Shown piece by piece: positions 20,201-29,214 of a stretch of DNA of 64,000 nt. How positions within the stretch are numbered: position 1 is the stretch's first letter; every line of letters begins with the position of its first letter. A program made the position numbers and the translations under genes. Origin of the DNA: Leishmania martiniquensis. Lineage: Eukaryota; Euglenozoa; Kinetoplastea; Trypanosomatida; Trypanosomatidae. The stretch lies in NCBI RefSeq assembly GCF_017916325.1, contig NC_090170.1, positions 994,001 through 1,058,000 of the forward strand, written 5' to 3'. The notes beneath the pieces are model-generated. The model had not been told where the DNA came from, ran no database searches, and saw only the letters and a list, made by a program, of their open reading frames with translations.

Positions 20201-22088
20201 GGGTGCGGCGGCTTCGTCCGCGGAGGTCGCGAACTCGCACCCCGCATCAGCTGGCATGGTCGAGGGACTCCTGGAGAATATTCAGTTGCTCGAAGAGGCG
20301 CTCCAGTCGAAGGAAGAGGAGCATCAGCAACTAGTGGAATCACTGAACATGATGGAAGAGCAGCTGCGGCACGCTTCGAACACCACAGCCGCCGCCGCCT
20401 CCCAGCAACAAGCGCTTCTCCAGCAGCGACAGCATCAGCAGGAGCAACAGCATTCTCCGCCGCAGGATCTGATGAGCGCGATGGAGGCGGAGCGCAATGC
20501 GGTAGCCCAGCAGCTCGCACTATCACAAGAAGAGATTGCACGGCTGCAGCGGGCACTGCAAAGTGTCAGTAGCGACTATAGCGAACTGCTTCTGCTGGTG
20601 GCCGAGCTGAACGAAGAGTGCATGTCGGTCAAGGCTGGCTCGTCCATGGCACACACACCGGCACGGCCGTGGTCGGAGGACACTGGCCCCAGCGTGAGAA
20701 GGGGGGCTGAGGCATTGCAACATCCAGCCGTTGAGGACGCAGCGAGGAGGGCCGAAGCCTTCTTCGCCGTTGCAGACCCGCTGCTGCCGGCAGCAGCGGG
20801 GGTCGGTCCAGAGTGCGTGCCATCAGAAAATACGACGGACTCCGGAGCGGCGGGAGTGCTGAAGGAGCACACGCCAGAGTCAGCAAGCACCACACAGGCA
20901 TCCCCTCTGGTTTCGGCTGCCGAGCGAAATATGAACGCGGATGCCGACTGGATTAGTAGCGCGTCCGTGCATGCCTACGAAGTGGCGACGGATGTCGTCA
21001 TCGACCTTGCAGAGGAGCGAGCTCCCGATGATGCTGTCGCGGCCCCCCTACTCACGCAGCAGCCGTTTTTGCTGCCGGCAGTGCCAACCGCGAGACGCCC
21101 GGTCTCCAGCCTGCCTCCGACCGCGTCTGAGGCAGCACTGCCGTCTTCCCTACCTCCGGCGTCATCCGCTGGGCCGCAGCGACATCACGCAGGCCAGCCT
21201 TCACCTCCTCCGGGATGTCATGCCCCTCTACCACCACCACCACTGCCCGCAGCAGCACACCACCCTCTGCTACGTCAGTCTGCGCTACGAGCGCCTTGTT
21301 ACGCCGACCCGTCTACCATCTTCTTTGGCGGGGGAGACGGCGCCGCTGCTGAAGGGGCTCAGCGGCAGTATGCGCTTTCCGTCGCCGGCATCGAGCAGCA
21401 CTTGCACGGGAGCGGGCCCCCGCCGGCAACGCAGCTATCGCCTCAGGTAGCTGCGCTGGCCCCTCATCTTCCGCCACCACGGCGGCCTGAGTACAGTGAG
21501 CTTGCGCACGAGTCGCCGCCGCACGGTGGCCACGCGGGGATGCACTACGGAGCAGACCTTATAGAGCATCCGACACCTCCTGCGTCGAGAGGGGTGCCAT
21601 CGTTGACGCCTCAAAACCTTCCAGGAGCGAGTGTGGGGGATACCCTGTCGATGGCCGAAGGGAACCCCTCCACCCTTTCATCTGCGCCCCACTCTGGAGA
21701 GCAGGGCGCACAGGACGCGCTGACCGTTGCTCGGGTAGAGTTCGCCGACGCCTTTGCCTCAAATCCTTTCTTGGCTGGTGCCAAAGGCCCTACAGAGAGC
21801 CGCTTTGCGATGGGGGGAGGCGATGGGGACTTCGAGGCCGCTCTACAGGGAGCCTGGGAACGTGATACAGATCACCGGGCCACGGTGGAGCAGGGCGCGG
21901 GAAGTAACGCAGCGCCGCAGCAGAGGGCCTCCACAACCACAAGCGGGGCTTCTCTTCGTTGGGCACCCAAGGGGGAGTCTCTGAATCAAAACGAAAAGGC
22001 CAACAATCCAACAGCGACTTACAACCCGTTTGCGGACCTCGGCGGCGGCGGCGATGACATAGATGACGCTTTCGGTGACCTGCGCTAG
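17253..22088 (+). CDS. USO1: p115/Uso1-like vesicle tethering factor
   Basis: 1,611 residues. p115 (Uso1 in yeast) is a long homodimeric golgin that tethers COPI and COPII vesicles at the ER-Golgi interface with Rab1 and SNAREs. Residues ~100-800 are helical, armadillo-like. The segment LRNQALALLTSLT ... VKDCLTVVHNMLRSNKATQKLFREMG (about 270-340) aligns by eye with the p115 head. Coiled coils follow at roughly 917-985, 1001-1043 and 1072-1127, which gives the head-rod plan. Unlike animal p115, the end is not a plain acidic tail: a long Pro/Ala-rich stretch (~1290-1450) leads to two NPF motifs, SNPFLAG near 1503 and YNPFADLG near 1590. NPF binds EH domains in other systems. Annotated ATG 17253 (MSFLFKAVLG) is the first after the acceptor; the frame is open further upstream without good start context. 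Yos1, another early-secretory factor, lies two genes on. Confidence 0.85.
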   Translation: MSFLFKAVLGQRVVHPPPPATDKAPQAAATGARCSKASAVPPGKLASASLATNGDHGSTSTTKPGGAAARSPSPPAGPVNNSPTLLGGPHLSPLSTLPSPRPSTSTRTLLLRIEGCIMAQDIRDAQRDLLRCADLPYALDTTSLKALLELLLNHAEDESITEPTLQLLANATDLDKYPDQVEVNRRIVDVTMAAKRNARDALLEHLVDSVPLLLDAMKTTAPFWNRYNVVVLLQRLEAFDSYKLNQALLGARGISVLLDALNEVEHNHQLRNQALALLTSLTLADAELQTLLAFHNAFDSLFDVIEREGGERHANSIVKDCLTVVHNMLRSNKATQKLFREMGCAARLAALFESVPSELVACTVAAHRHKGAGSSPSGQIYPQPIVLTEKLEALLDAIKRSDTMLNVLMSVSILACILRGTDDGEEERHSTQEALLRCGLLSPLTRLAFSGLAIDDATRIESVRVLALLLSGSKQTVEEWLDLQPVTTLVRDTLPYTVQVWPAPRALLSYVCETTDTTLVSAGVQLFTALLSVPAFQKRLVGVFLNGLVPPAPEFGGGGGSSATAQGSTATSRDRAHTVNDSAVRADTHCGVALAHVLLSSQTPAVKKFYAAQVLRALVAVPGASPVVQALVHSSVPPHLQSLALEGFVKAQPGWTLSTRLPPSFFNYIATFLLFCLSGGAAGQQVNTAALGAYVGALLAWMGSCPSAAAAFVEEVSWGEALLHQARREGAAHLRLWSAVLIASACVMSQKVTTATAAATVLAQRFLQMVGSGASLDTILFDVQASTPGWQHPVVSGLRAQNPSPYDEDIVAMVEQLVAEFKRLLASVAASSSQTPFTTMALPLPTQSGQPHSDEALKKHRVALPSLAPPPPCGPRVASLTSLGQSTMSSADYRVEPPPPQPLDPTSHPVVAPLGLDAQTREILAALQAELEAARAEKASLSNALEEWRERAEHISAQCAALEEERQQRRAAEAAEEERVRGEGAAASSAEVANSHPASAGMVEGLLENIQLLEEALQSKEEEHQQLVESLNMMEEQLRHASNTTAAAASQQQALLQQRQHQQEQQHSPPQDLMSAMEAERNAVAQQLALSQEEIARLQRALQSVSSDYSELLLLVAELNEECMSVKAGSSMAHTPARPWSEDTGPSVRRGAEALQHPAVEDAARRAEAFFAVADPLLPAAAGVGPECVPSENTTDSGAAGVLKEHTPESASTTQASPLVSAAERNMNADADWISSASVHAYEVATDVVIDLAEERAPDDAVAAPLLTQQPFLLPAVPTARRPVSSLPPTASEAALPSSLPPASSAGPQRHHAGQPSPPPGCHAPLPPPPLPAAAHHPLLRQSALRAPCYADPSTIFFGGGDGAAAEGAQRQYALSVAGIEQHLHGSGPPPATQLSPQVAALAPHLPPPRRPEYSELAHESPPHGGHAGMHYGADLIEHPTPPASRGVPSLTPQNLPGASVGDTLSMAEGNPSTLSSAPHSGEQGAQDALTVARVEFADAFASNPFLAGAKGPTESRFAMGGGDGDFEAALQGAWERDTDHRATVEQGAGSNAAPQQRASTTTSGASLRWAPKGESLNQNEKANNPTATYNPFADLGGGGDDIDDAFGDLR

Positions 22089-23878
22089 TGCCTTGATGAG
22101 CCTGACACGTTGATGGCTTAAAAGGGGGGCGCCATCAATCGCATCTTGACCCTCTTGCGTGGGCTCTGCAGTTTTACGTAGTGAGGTTCGGGGAGGCGAC
22201 GAGCGGCTCGTGATCTTGCGAAGGCCGCGTATGCACGTCTATTTCGCAGCCGCGTACTTGTGTTTCACGGACTCTCGATGGGCACAAATTTGACTCTTTC
22301 TTTATGTGACCGATTTTGTTCTCTTCTTTGCATGTCTTGTGAGGTTAGGCAATTCTGTGATGAGCTTCTTCGTCTTTTCTTCGATGTCGAGCAGAACTCC
22401 ACTCCCCCTTCGTTTGATTTTCCGAGGCTTGTGGCGTTGTTGACGCTGTCGATCCATGGTGTATGTGTCACTTGCACGCGCTAGGCTGTCAGTGTCTCTC
22501 ATGATGACGTTGAAGGTACCGTCCTCATCTCCCCTTTGACACTCTCTTGCCCCTCTCTTCCCCTCCGCATGTCCTCTCCTCTTCTGAGAGCTTTGGATGT
22601 GGGCACAGTGGTTTGTCCTCACATATGCCATCAAGGGCATCTGTAACCCCCGTAACGTCCACTGGAGAACGAACGCCGGCGCTGTGTGCCATGGCACACG
22701 CGAACGAAAAAAGACAACTCTGACTACTGAGAAAGTACGATCACCACCGGTGGCGCCTCTGCACAGTGGGAAACGTCAGCAGAAGGATGTTGCCCAACTT
22801 TCGTGATGCAGGAGGCTTCTTGCAAAGGCACCTCGCGTTGTCGCCGCCTCTTGGGATGATGCCCCTGATGCTTCGTCGAGGCCCCCGACGCTGTTCAAAA
22901 GTGGCTATCACTTTTCCCAACTCATCTATCATCGCCGCCGCTTTACCGCCTCTGTTTCTCATCTCAGTGTTGTTTTATGTGCTTGTCTGCGCAAGCTTTT
23001 CCTTGTAAAGGCCTTGTAGAAGCGGTGCATCTTGTGCTGTTCTCGTCTGCCGCGGTAGTAGTGAAGGCCTTTGGTCTCAATGCCACATTCCTTTTCATTC
23101 GCGTGCTCTCCTTTCTGTCTCACGCGCGTATACACAAGCAGAGTTGGCCTGCCGTATTTCACCGAGCAGACGCACAAATAGGACAAAGAAAAACAGATCG
23201 AAGCAGTAGCCGTCTTCCTCAGCAGACAAGAGCCACTGGACGAGAGACGGTTGCACGGCAGCTGGGAAAAGAATCGCTTGTGGGGTGTTGCCTGTTGACG
23301 TCACACTTTCCCTCTGCCCGCCGAGCTTGTGGTCAACTCTCCCCTCTCCCCCGCTCCTCGCGTGCGCCAATTCCGCGCCGCAGCTTCTCTTTCCTGGCTC
23401 TTCTCCACCTCAAATGCCTGTCAGTAGCCTGCCACACACACACACACGAATCTGTAGTTTTTACTCTGCTGCTTTTTTGGCTATTGATTTCCTCTTGCGC
23501 TGCGGATTCTCGGTTGAGATCTATCGCGTCGGTTACTTCACCTTGCTTCTGTCTGCGCCGCAGTGTGTGGTACTCTGGGCCCCACCTCTCGTCCTCCGCC
23601 CTCCTCTTCCTTTTCTGTGTCTCTCTCCTCCCTCACGATTTCGCCAGGGTCTCCTTACCCTTGTCGTGTTGTCTGTCTGTCTATGTGTGTGTGTGTGCTG
23701 CCTTGAGTTTTCGCTGACTTTTAGCTTCATCCTACTAGGCGCTTTGGGTACGTGCGTGTACTCCTTCGTTTCGCTGCTCCTTTCACGCTTGCGCTCATCG
23801 AGGCCACCGATCGACTGTTCCGCCGGTGAGCAACCCTCTCCCATAGATCCATTGGCTGAAGCCATTTTAGTAGCGGCA
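22089..23878. other. Intergenic region
   Basis: No supported gene in 1.8 kb. It has CA repeats near 23432-23446 and a TGTC/TG-rich run near 23668-23700. Poly-Y DNA ends in AG at 23723-23724, and no ATG lies between that and 23879. The open frame in phase with the next gene from 23285 reads as hydrophobic low complexity and is best treated as 5' UTR. Confidence 0.6.
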
Positions 23879-25540
23879 ATGGCGCAGCCTGATGCGGCTG
23901 CTGAGGCAATAGCTGAGATGGTCCCCATTCTTGGTGAGTGTGTGGTGAAACTATCACATTCGACCACTTATGAGCCGCCACTGTACCTGTTCCCAGAACT
24001 GTTGCCGCGAGTGCCAGAGGGTACACCACCGCTGCCAGTATGGGACGCCGTGGCGGATGCTGTAGACATCGCTGCCTCCTCGTGGCGCGTGGCGGACGCG
24101 ACGCAGCTCATGGTAGCTGGAGTGGCAGCCGCTGGTGCCAACCGTGTGAAGGCTAGCACAGCGGTTGAGCGCCGACCGCAGGCGATGGTGACACTCACCT
24201 CGATGATCGCCGGTAACCGTCTTCTGGCGGCGGGCTTGGACGCAACGGTGTTGGAAAAAGGCGTCTTCTCATCCGCGGCAATCATTACGCACTTGGCAGC
24301 GCTTCAAGCACGCATGGGACTGAGCGACGAGGAGGGCGCCGCCATCATGTCGAACCACTTCCTTAATCTTCTCGCATGGCAGAAGCTGCGCGAGCTTAAC
24401 GCCCCAGCTGTGCAGGCCGATGTGTCGCGTGCAGAGCAAAAAAGGAGTGAAGAGGAGGCGGGAGGGACGGCGATGGCTACATCCTCGCAGACAGGGTCGC
24501 CCTTGCCTCGGAAGCGTAGACGTACGAGCCAGGACATCGACGATAGAGAAGCGTGGCTTCCGTCGCCACACCCATGGGCGACGGAGGCCGAGCTCGCAGG
24601 GGCGAATAGCGCTCTGCGGTTTGTGGCAGCGAGCGAGGTGAACGTAGAGAGGCAGGTGGAGCTTCTGCACACGCTGACGGAGCTTTATAAGCGGCCGTGG
24701 CGGACGCTCACATCACGAGGTCAGCAAACGGATTTTGTGGTGCCGCCAGGAACGGTCAACGTCACGAGTCCGTTCGCGGACAACAGCAGAGTGCTAGGGG
24801 CCCTCCTAGACCCTGCTGCTGCCCTCGGTTGGGGCCCGGCCCTCACTTCGTCGCCTTGCACAGAGTACTTTGGTAGTGTGCTTGTGGCGCACACCGCCTG
24901 CTTTTACGCGGTGGTGCTGTCTGCGGCAAAGCCGCCGTCAGGAGGGGATGCTACTGCCCCTGCTCCTACGCGTCTGCCGCTTGATCAGCTCACCTCCTAC
25001 TTTGGGCGTGAGTCGGGGGCTAGAGGAGCGGCCGCGGTCGCGGCGGCGGCGACTATGCCCATTGCCGGTGCCTTGGCTCGCTATGCTAGCCACCCAGAGG
25101 CGCTCTCGCGGTTTCAGTTTGCGCTGGTGCTGCGGCCAGTGTATGAGCACGCCACGAGCGCCAAGGAGGTGAAGTCGTCCAACGACGAGCCCCGTGGAGG
25201 CACACATGAAGTGGCAGAGGACGACGAAGCGTCTGAGAGCAACGAGGACGCAAGTGAAGAGCCCGCCGCGGTGCTGCACACAAAGCGACCGCACCACTAC
25301 ACGCTGTGGCTGGTCAATTACGGTCGTAATGGTGTGCGTGTCGCTGGGCAAGGATGGGTGCTTGGCGAGCCGCGTCAGCTGCGAGCTGGAGACGTACTCA
25401 TCGTGGGCAACGAAGTGCAGCTACGCGTGGAGGAGCACGCCTCTGCGGCTGCCGCTCGTGCGCCTGCGAGGGGCGACGCGATTCACAACACCGCCTCTGT
25501 GAGCTCCTCGCAAGTGAAGCAGGAAAGAATGGAGGAGTAG
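23879..25540 (+). CDS. FHA-domain protein of unknown role
   Basis: 553 residues. The C-terminal part has forkhead-associated (FHA) features in order: YFGRES near residue 375, ALSRFQFALVLRP near 408, LVNYGRNGVRVAG near 480, and LRAGDVLIVGNEVQLRV near 502. These match the Gly-Arg, Ser-Arg, Asn-Gly and GD positions of FHA domains, which bind phosphothreonine peptides. An acidic spacer (~437-465) is inserted in the domain. The N-terminal half is Ala-rich and helical with no domain I recognise; a basic patch PRKRRRTSQD (~203) could be a nuclear localisation signal. The start MAQPDAAAEA is the first ATG after the acceptor at 23723-23724. The usual His of the FHA SxxH motif is not obvious, so phosphopeptide binding is not certain. 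Confidence 0.75.
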   Translation: MAQPDAAAEAIAEMVPILGECVVKLSHSTTYEPPLYLFPELLPRVPEGTPPLPVWDAVADAVDIAASSWRVADATQLMVAGVAAAGANRVKASTAVERRPQAMVTLTSMIAGNRLLAAGLDATVLEKGVFSSAAIITHLAALQARMGLSDEEGAAIMSNHFLNLLAWQKLRELNAPAVQADVSRAEQKRSEEEAGGTAMATSSQTGSPLPRKRRRTSQDIDDREAWLPSPHPWATEAELAGANSALRFVAASEVNVERQVELLHTLTELYKRPWRTLTSRGQQTDFVVPPGTVNVTSPFADNSRVLGALLDPAAALGWGPALTSSPCTEYFGSVLVAHTACFYAVVLSAAKPPSGGDATAPAPTRLPLDQLTSYFGRESGARGAAAVAAAATMPIAGALARYASHPEALSRFQFALVLRPVYEHATSAKEVKSSNDEPRGGTHEVAEDDEASESNEDASEEPAAVLHTKRPHHYTLWLVNYGRNGVRVAGQGWVLGEPRQLRAGDVLIVGNEVQLRVEEHASAAAARAPARGDAIHNTASVSSSQVKQERMEE

Positions 25541-26522
25541 CACACCATTGTCGCTATCACGGCGGTGTATCGATGATGCCTGAGCAACAAGCTGCTTGTT
25601 TTGTGTGCGGTGTCCCTCTCTTTCTCAGGCGCGTGTGTGCTGTCACATACGCCTCTCTGCGTCACTTTTCCTTCCCTCCCCCTCCTCCGCTCGTACGTCA
25701 TGAGAGTGTTGTCGAGGCTTCTCTGTCAGTGGTGTGATGGTGGCAGAGAGAAAGGGGAAGGGAAAAGGAGCTGTGTGGCGCTCACTCTCCGTCTTCCTTC
25801 ATGATAATTGCCCTCCATGATCCGGTAAGTCTCATCATTTTAAAGATCACATGTCTACCGAAAAAGCCCTCAATGATCATCACGCGCGCGCACACACACA
25901 CACAGGAATCAAAAAGGTGCGGTGTAATAGAGCAATTTGGCCTCCTCTGCTTGAGCAGCGCTGCCGCTCTGGTCAGCCGATGGATGATGACAGGTGCGCG
26001 ATTGGCGCGCATCCGCGTGACAGAGCCGCTTCGACACAGGCAACCGTCTCTTGCGAAGAGTTTGGCTTCCCTTACTTAGTACTTTTCCTCCATGTCCACC
26101 TCACTGCTTCGATTCGTTCTTCTGCACAGGAAAAGTGCGTCTCTGGAGGTGCTTAGGCGCAGAGGATTCCTGCGTGTGCGTTACTACCTAGGACGATCCT
26201 AATACGGCTGCGCTGCAAGTGGAAAAGACACATCTGTCTCTCTTCGGCGGCATGGGTGCATCACTTGCTTCACCCACCCTTCTCTCTCTCTCTTGCCCCC
26301 CTCTCCACTGTCTCAAGTACACGTGCGTACGCACTGGCATTCGCACACGGACTAGCTCAGAAGGGAAGCATCAACGTCTACGCGCTGTCTCTTCTGCTTA
26401 TCTCCCCTTCCCTCCCCTTACCTCCTCACCCGGCCTTCCCGCCGCCTTGCGTACCCCGTGTGCTCGTTGGTGTTTCTTCAGGAAGCGATTCGAGGTCAGA
26501 CTGGCAACTCAACGTACAAACG

Positions 26523-26556
26523 CATATACACATATTTGTGTATATATATGTACATG
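26523..26556. repeat. TA-rich microsatellite
   Basis: An alternating TA/CA/TG stretch, partly self-complementary, about 270 nt upstream of the Yos1 start. It is one of five such tracts in the + strand gene run. Confidence 0.8.
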
Positions 26557-26690
26557 TATTCTGCTCAAGCTTCTCTTTTGCTGACGCTTGGTGCGTGCTG
26601 AAAGCGCGCGTGGACGGCTGATCTCGACTGCTTCGCTGCCTAAGTCCCTTCTCGTCCCCTTTATCACATCTGAAAAAACTCCCCACCGGC

Positions 26691-26692
26691 AG
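26691..26692 (+). promoter_or_regulatory. Candidate spliced-leader acceptor for Yos1
   Basis: A pyrimidine tract (about 26644-26662) is followed by this AG. An earlier AG at 26480-26481 after a long C/T tract is also good, but would leave two ATGs upstream of the true start. The later site leaves none. Confidence 0.4.
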
Positions 26693-26821
26693 CCGAGGAT
26701 CGATCGAGAAGAACAGCCGTGAGAGGGCGCCACTGTCCGGCAAATCCTCCCTCACATTGCACGGGACGCAGCAGCCCTGCACCGAGGGAAGGGGGGCGCA
26801 GAGAGCCAAACGAAAAGGACG

Positions 26822-27157
26822 ATGGGCATGAGCATCTTCTCGCTCGTCTCGGCCGTGGCTCTGTGCCTTAACGCGCTGGCCATCCTCTCCGAGTCGCGGT
26901 TTCTTTCCAAGTTCGGCTTGGCCACCCCACAGGCTCTGCAAGGAGGCACTGCGCCTCAGCAAGACACTGCTTTCAATGACATGGCACTACCCTCTCTCGA
27001 CTCCGATTTCGGCTCTCACATGAACGGCGGAGGTCGTGCTACCTCGTCCCTCAAGTTGCAGATCGCCGCTCTGTTGCACTCTGTCCGTCTCCTCATGCGA
27101 TGGCCGCTCATCTTCGTTAATATCGCGCTGATTTGCCTCGCGTTGATATTCGGCTGA
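26822..27157 (+). CDS. YOS1: Yos1/IER3IP1-like ER-Golgi transport membrane protein
   Basis: 111 residues with the full layout of the Yos1 family. An N-terminal membrane helix (SLVSAVALCLNALAILSE, ~7-24) runs into SESRFLSKFGLA, matching the EERFL..IG motif. A linker follows, then SVRLLMRWPLIFVNIALICL and a C-terminal helix ending in Phe-Gly, as in animal IER3IP1. Yos1 associates with Yip1 and Yif1 and is needed for COPII vesicle function. The family is usually 80-85 residues; the extra ~25-30 lie in the loop (about 32-62), which is Ala/Gly/Asp/Ser-rich. The start is the first ATG after the acceptor at 26691-26692; a second Met follows at residue 3. Identification is strong despite the small size. 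Confidence 0.9.
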   Translation: MGMSIFSLVSAVALCLNALAILSESRFLSKFGLATPQALQGGTAPQQDTAFNDMALPSLDSDFGSHMNGGGRATSSLKLQIAALLHSVRLLMRWPLIFVNIALICLALIFG

Positions 27158-27579
27158 TAAGGCCAGCGGCAGCGTGAGCCGCCAATGCACACACACAAAA
27201 AAAAGCGATGCGATTCCTTTGGCTCACCTGCGCACACTAAGAAGCGGCGTAGGCACAACGAAAGCGGAAAAGAAGAAACGCCCCAGTGTCAAAGCCTTTT
27301 CAATGACGTACATGCTGGTGCGCTGTGGAAAGCCTCCTTGTGTCGCTGCCACTGAATGGGTGATAGCCGTCCCCTCCTCACCCCTTAACCCTTCCCTCTT
27401 CTGCACCTCTTCCTCCTTGCATGCAGTCAGATGCCTGGCCCACATCGTAAATGCTGAGCTCCTCTTCTTCTCGCCTCGCTTGCTCGCTCTGTGTTCGCCT
27501 GCCAGCGTGAAAACGACGTCCTGCCCTGCACGCGCCGCCCCTCACGTAGTAGCCCGTCTGCAATTCTTCGCCGTCTCGA
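27158..27579. other. Intergenic region
   Basis: The shortest gap of the + strand run. It has an A8 run in the 3' UTR of Yos1 and two pyrimidine tracts before the RING gene, ending in AG at 27425-27426 and 27504-27505. Confidence 0.6.
27504..27505 (+). promoter_or_regulatory. Candidate spliced-leader acceptor for the RING-IQ-RING gene
   Basis: The tract from 27460 to 27500 is rich in CTC and TTC and ends in GCCAG. No ATG lies between it and 27580. The earlier AG at 27425-27426 would place an ATG a few bases into the 5' UTR. Confidence 0.45.
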
Positions 27580-29214
27580 ATGCCTTCTCTCTTCGACCCG
27601 AGAGGCCTTCCCATTCTGGGCCAGCCTGTGTCTGAGTGGGGCACCAAACAGCCAGGAACCGGAGTCACACGCAACACGCGCCGGGAGAAGCTTGGGCTGT
27701 GGAGTGCTGTCGCCCTGCAGCAGCACTTGACCGTCACTGGCGGGCGTGGAGGTGTGCCGCCGCCGCCGCCATCGTCGTCTCGGCCGCGCTTATCCGAAAG
27801 TGGAGGCGGTGCCGTGGCGCTGAGTGACACCGCAGGCTCCTCTTCCGCAGATTTATTGGCAGACCTTCGGTCGTACCTCGGGCCTGCACCGAGTCTAGCT
27901 GGGCGATTGCAGAAGCCCACACTTGCGCAGCGCATGGGGCTTGTCCCGGGCCCGCCGCCAGCGCCATCGGCTGAGGAGTGGCGCGCCGTGGTGCATCGTG
28001 CTCTCCTGCGCGAGCAGCTACACTCGCCCGACGCCAGATCTCCTGAGTCCCGCTTGTCTCTCTGCTCCATCTGCCAAATGAGTTACACCGCCACCGGGAG
28101 CGAAGGGCAAGTCATCCTCAGCTGCTCGCACGTCTTCCACTCTCAGTGCTTTCGCGCCTTTGAGCGGTACGTGCGCGCTCAGCAGAGAGCCGATGCCGTC
28201 GGATTTGCCGAGGTGGCCGCCCCCCTGGCGTGCCCCGTGTGCCGCACTCGAAACTACCACAAGCGCATATTTTACGAGGGAAAAGCACTGTTGCAGCGGG
28301 CGGCCATCGTCAAAGTGCAAGCCGCTGCTCGCGGCCTACTCGCGCGACGTGCCTACACCAAAATGCGACTGAAGAGCGATCCAGAGTTTCGCACGCGCTA
28401 CGTCCAGGAGCGCCTGGTCCGCCTCTCCGCTGCATGGAAAACGTTTTGCGAGCAGCAAGACCAAAAGCGTGCGGCTGTGCAAACAGCCCTCATGGTGCAA
28501 CGCCAGGCGGCTAGGGCCGCCTATCTGAGTGAAGAGGCTTGGGCAGAGCTGTGGAGGAAGGCGGTGCATGGCGCGTCCGTCTCAAGCGAACCTGGGTCTT
28601 TAGCAGCTTCGTCTGCTACGGCGGCGTCGGTGCAGTGCCCCATCTGCTTGGAGCACATCCGATGCTCGCACGGCCCCGGTACCAGAACCGCCACAGCTCA
28701 TGCTGCGGTGACGCACAGTATGACCGGCGAGGACGCTGTCGCCGCATTGCGGATGGCCTACGAAGCTCGGCAAGCAGCCAAGCGTCTGGCGGGAGTCGAA
28801 TTCAAGGCGGCCACGGAATCCGCAGGCAGGTTAACGGTAGCTACGGCAAAAGGTGCAGCCTCGCGCACGGGGGGCAAACCCTCTATTACGAAGCCTGGAG
28901 CAGTCAGCACGTCGAGAGGCGGGCACGTAGCATCTCGGCATGCCCCACAACCTGCGCATTCTACTGCCCTTTCTGCGCTGCCTTTTTCGCAGGAAGTGAG
29001 CGCTGTCGGCGCGGACGAGGCTGCGTTGCCGCACCCTCAGAGAGGTGTGCTGCTCAGTTGCGGCCACTACTTCCACGCCGCGTGCATCGAGTGCTACGAG
29101 CGTTTCAACGAGCGGAACTCATTGGAAGCGGACGAGGAGGCCGGCCGGTCTTCCGCAGTTCTTCTGAACCGCTGCCCCATCTGCCGTTCCGGCTATGCGA
29201 AGCACCCAATGTAA
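27580..29214 (+). CDS. Double RING finger protein with IQ motif (RNF32-like)
   Basis: 544 residues with RING - IQ - RING order, the layout of animal RNF32. The first RING-H2 spans ~161-225 (CSICQMSY, CSHVFHSQC, CPVC). The IQ motif, a calmodulin-type binding helix, is AIVKVQAAARGLLARRAYTK at ~243-262. The second RING starts at CPICLEHIRC (~353) and is split by a ~130-residue Ala/Thr/Ser-rich insert before LLSCGHYFHAACIECYERF and the final CPICRSG. RING proteins bring an E2 close to the substrate and transfer ubiquitin without a covalent step. Animal RNF32 is mostly testis-expressed; a flagellar role here would be a guess. The start MPSLFDPRGLP is the first ATG after the acceptor at 27504-27505. 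The insert in the second RING may weaken or alter E2 binding. Confidence 0.85.
   Translation: MPSLFDPRGLPILGQPVSEWGTKQPGTGVTRNTRREKLGLWSAVALQQHLTVTGGRGGVPPPPPSSSRPRLSESGGGAVALSDTAGSSSADLLADLRSYLGPAPSLAGRLQKPTLAQRMGLVPGPPPAPSAEEWRAVVHRALLREQLHSPDARSPESRLSLCSICQMSYTATGSEGQVILSCSHVFHSQCFRAFERYVRAQQRADAVGFAEVAAPLACPVCRTRNYHKRIFYEGKALLQRAAIVKVQAAARGLLARRAYTKMRLKSDPEFRTRYVQERLVRLSAAWKTFCEQQDQKRAAVQTALMVQRQAARAAYLSEEAWAELWRKAVHGASVSSEPGSLAASSATAASVQCPICLEHIRCSHGPGTRTATAHAAVTHSMTGEDAVAALRMAYEARQAAKRLAGVEFKAATESAGRLTVATAKGAASRTGGKPSITKPGAVSTSRGGHVASRHAPQPAHSTALSALPFSQEVSAVGADEAALPHPQRGVLLSCGHYFHAACIECYERFNERNSLEADEEAGRSSAVLLNRCPICRSGYAKHPM

Larger units (their letters stand above)
25541..26821. other. 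Intergenic region
   Basis: No supported gene in 1.3 kb. It holds a CA repeat near 25890-25905 and a TA-rich palindromic stretch at 26523-26556 (CATATACACATATTTGTG followed by TATA). Several short ATG frames lie in the right half, upstream of the likely acceptor at 26691-26692. Confidence 0.6.
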
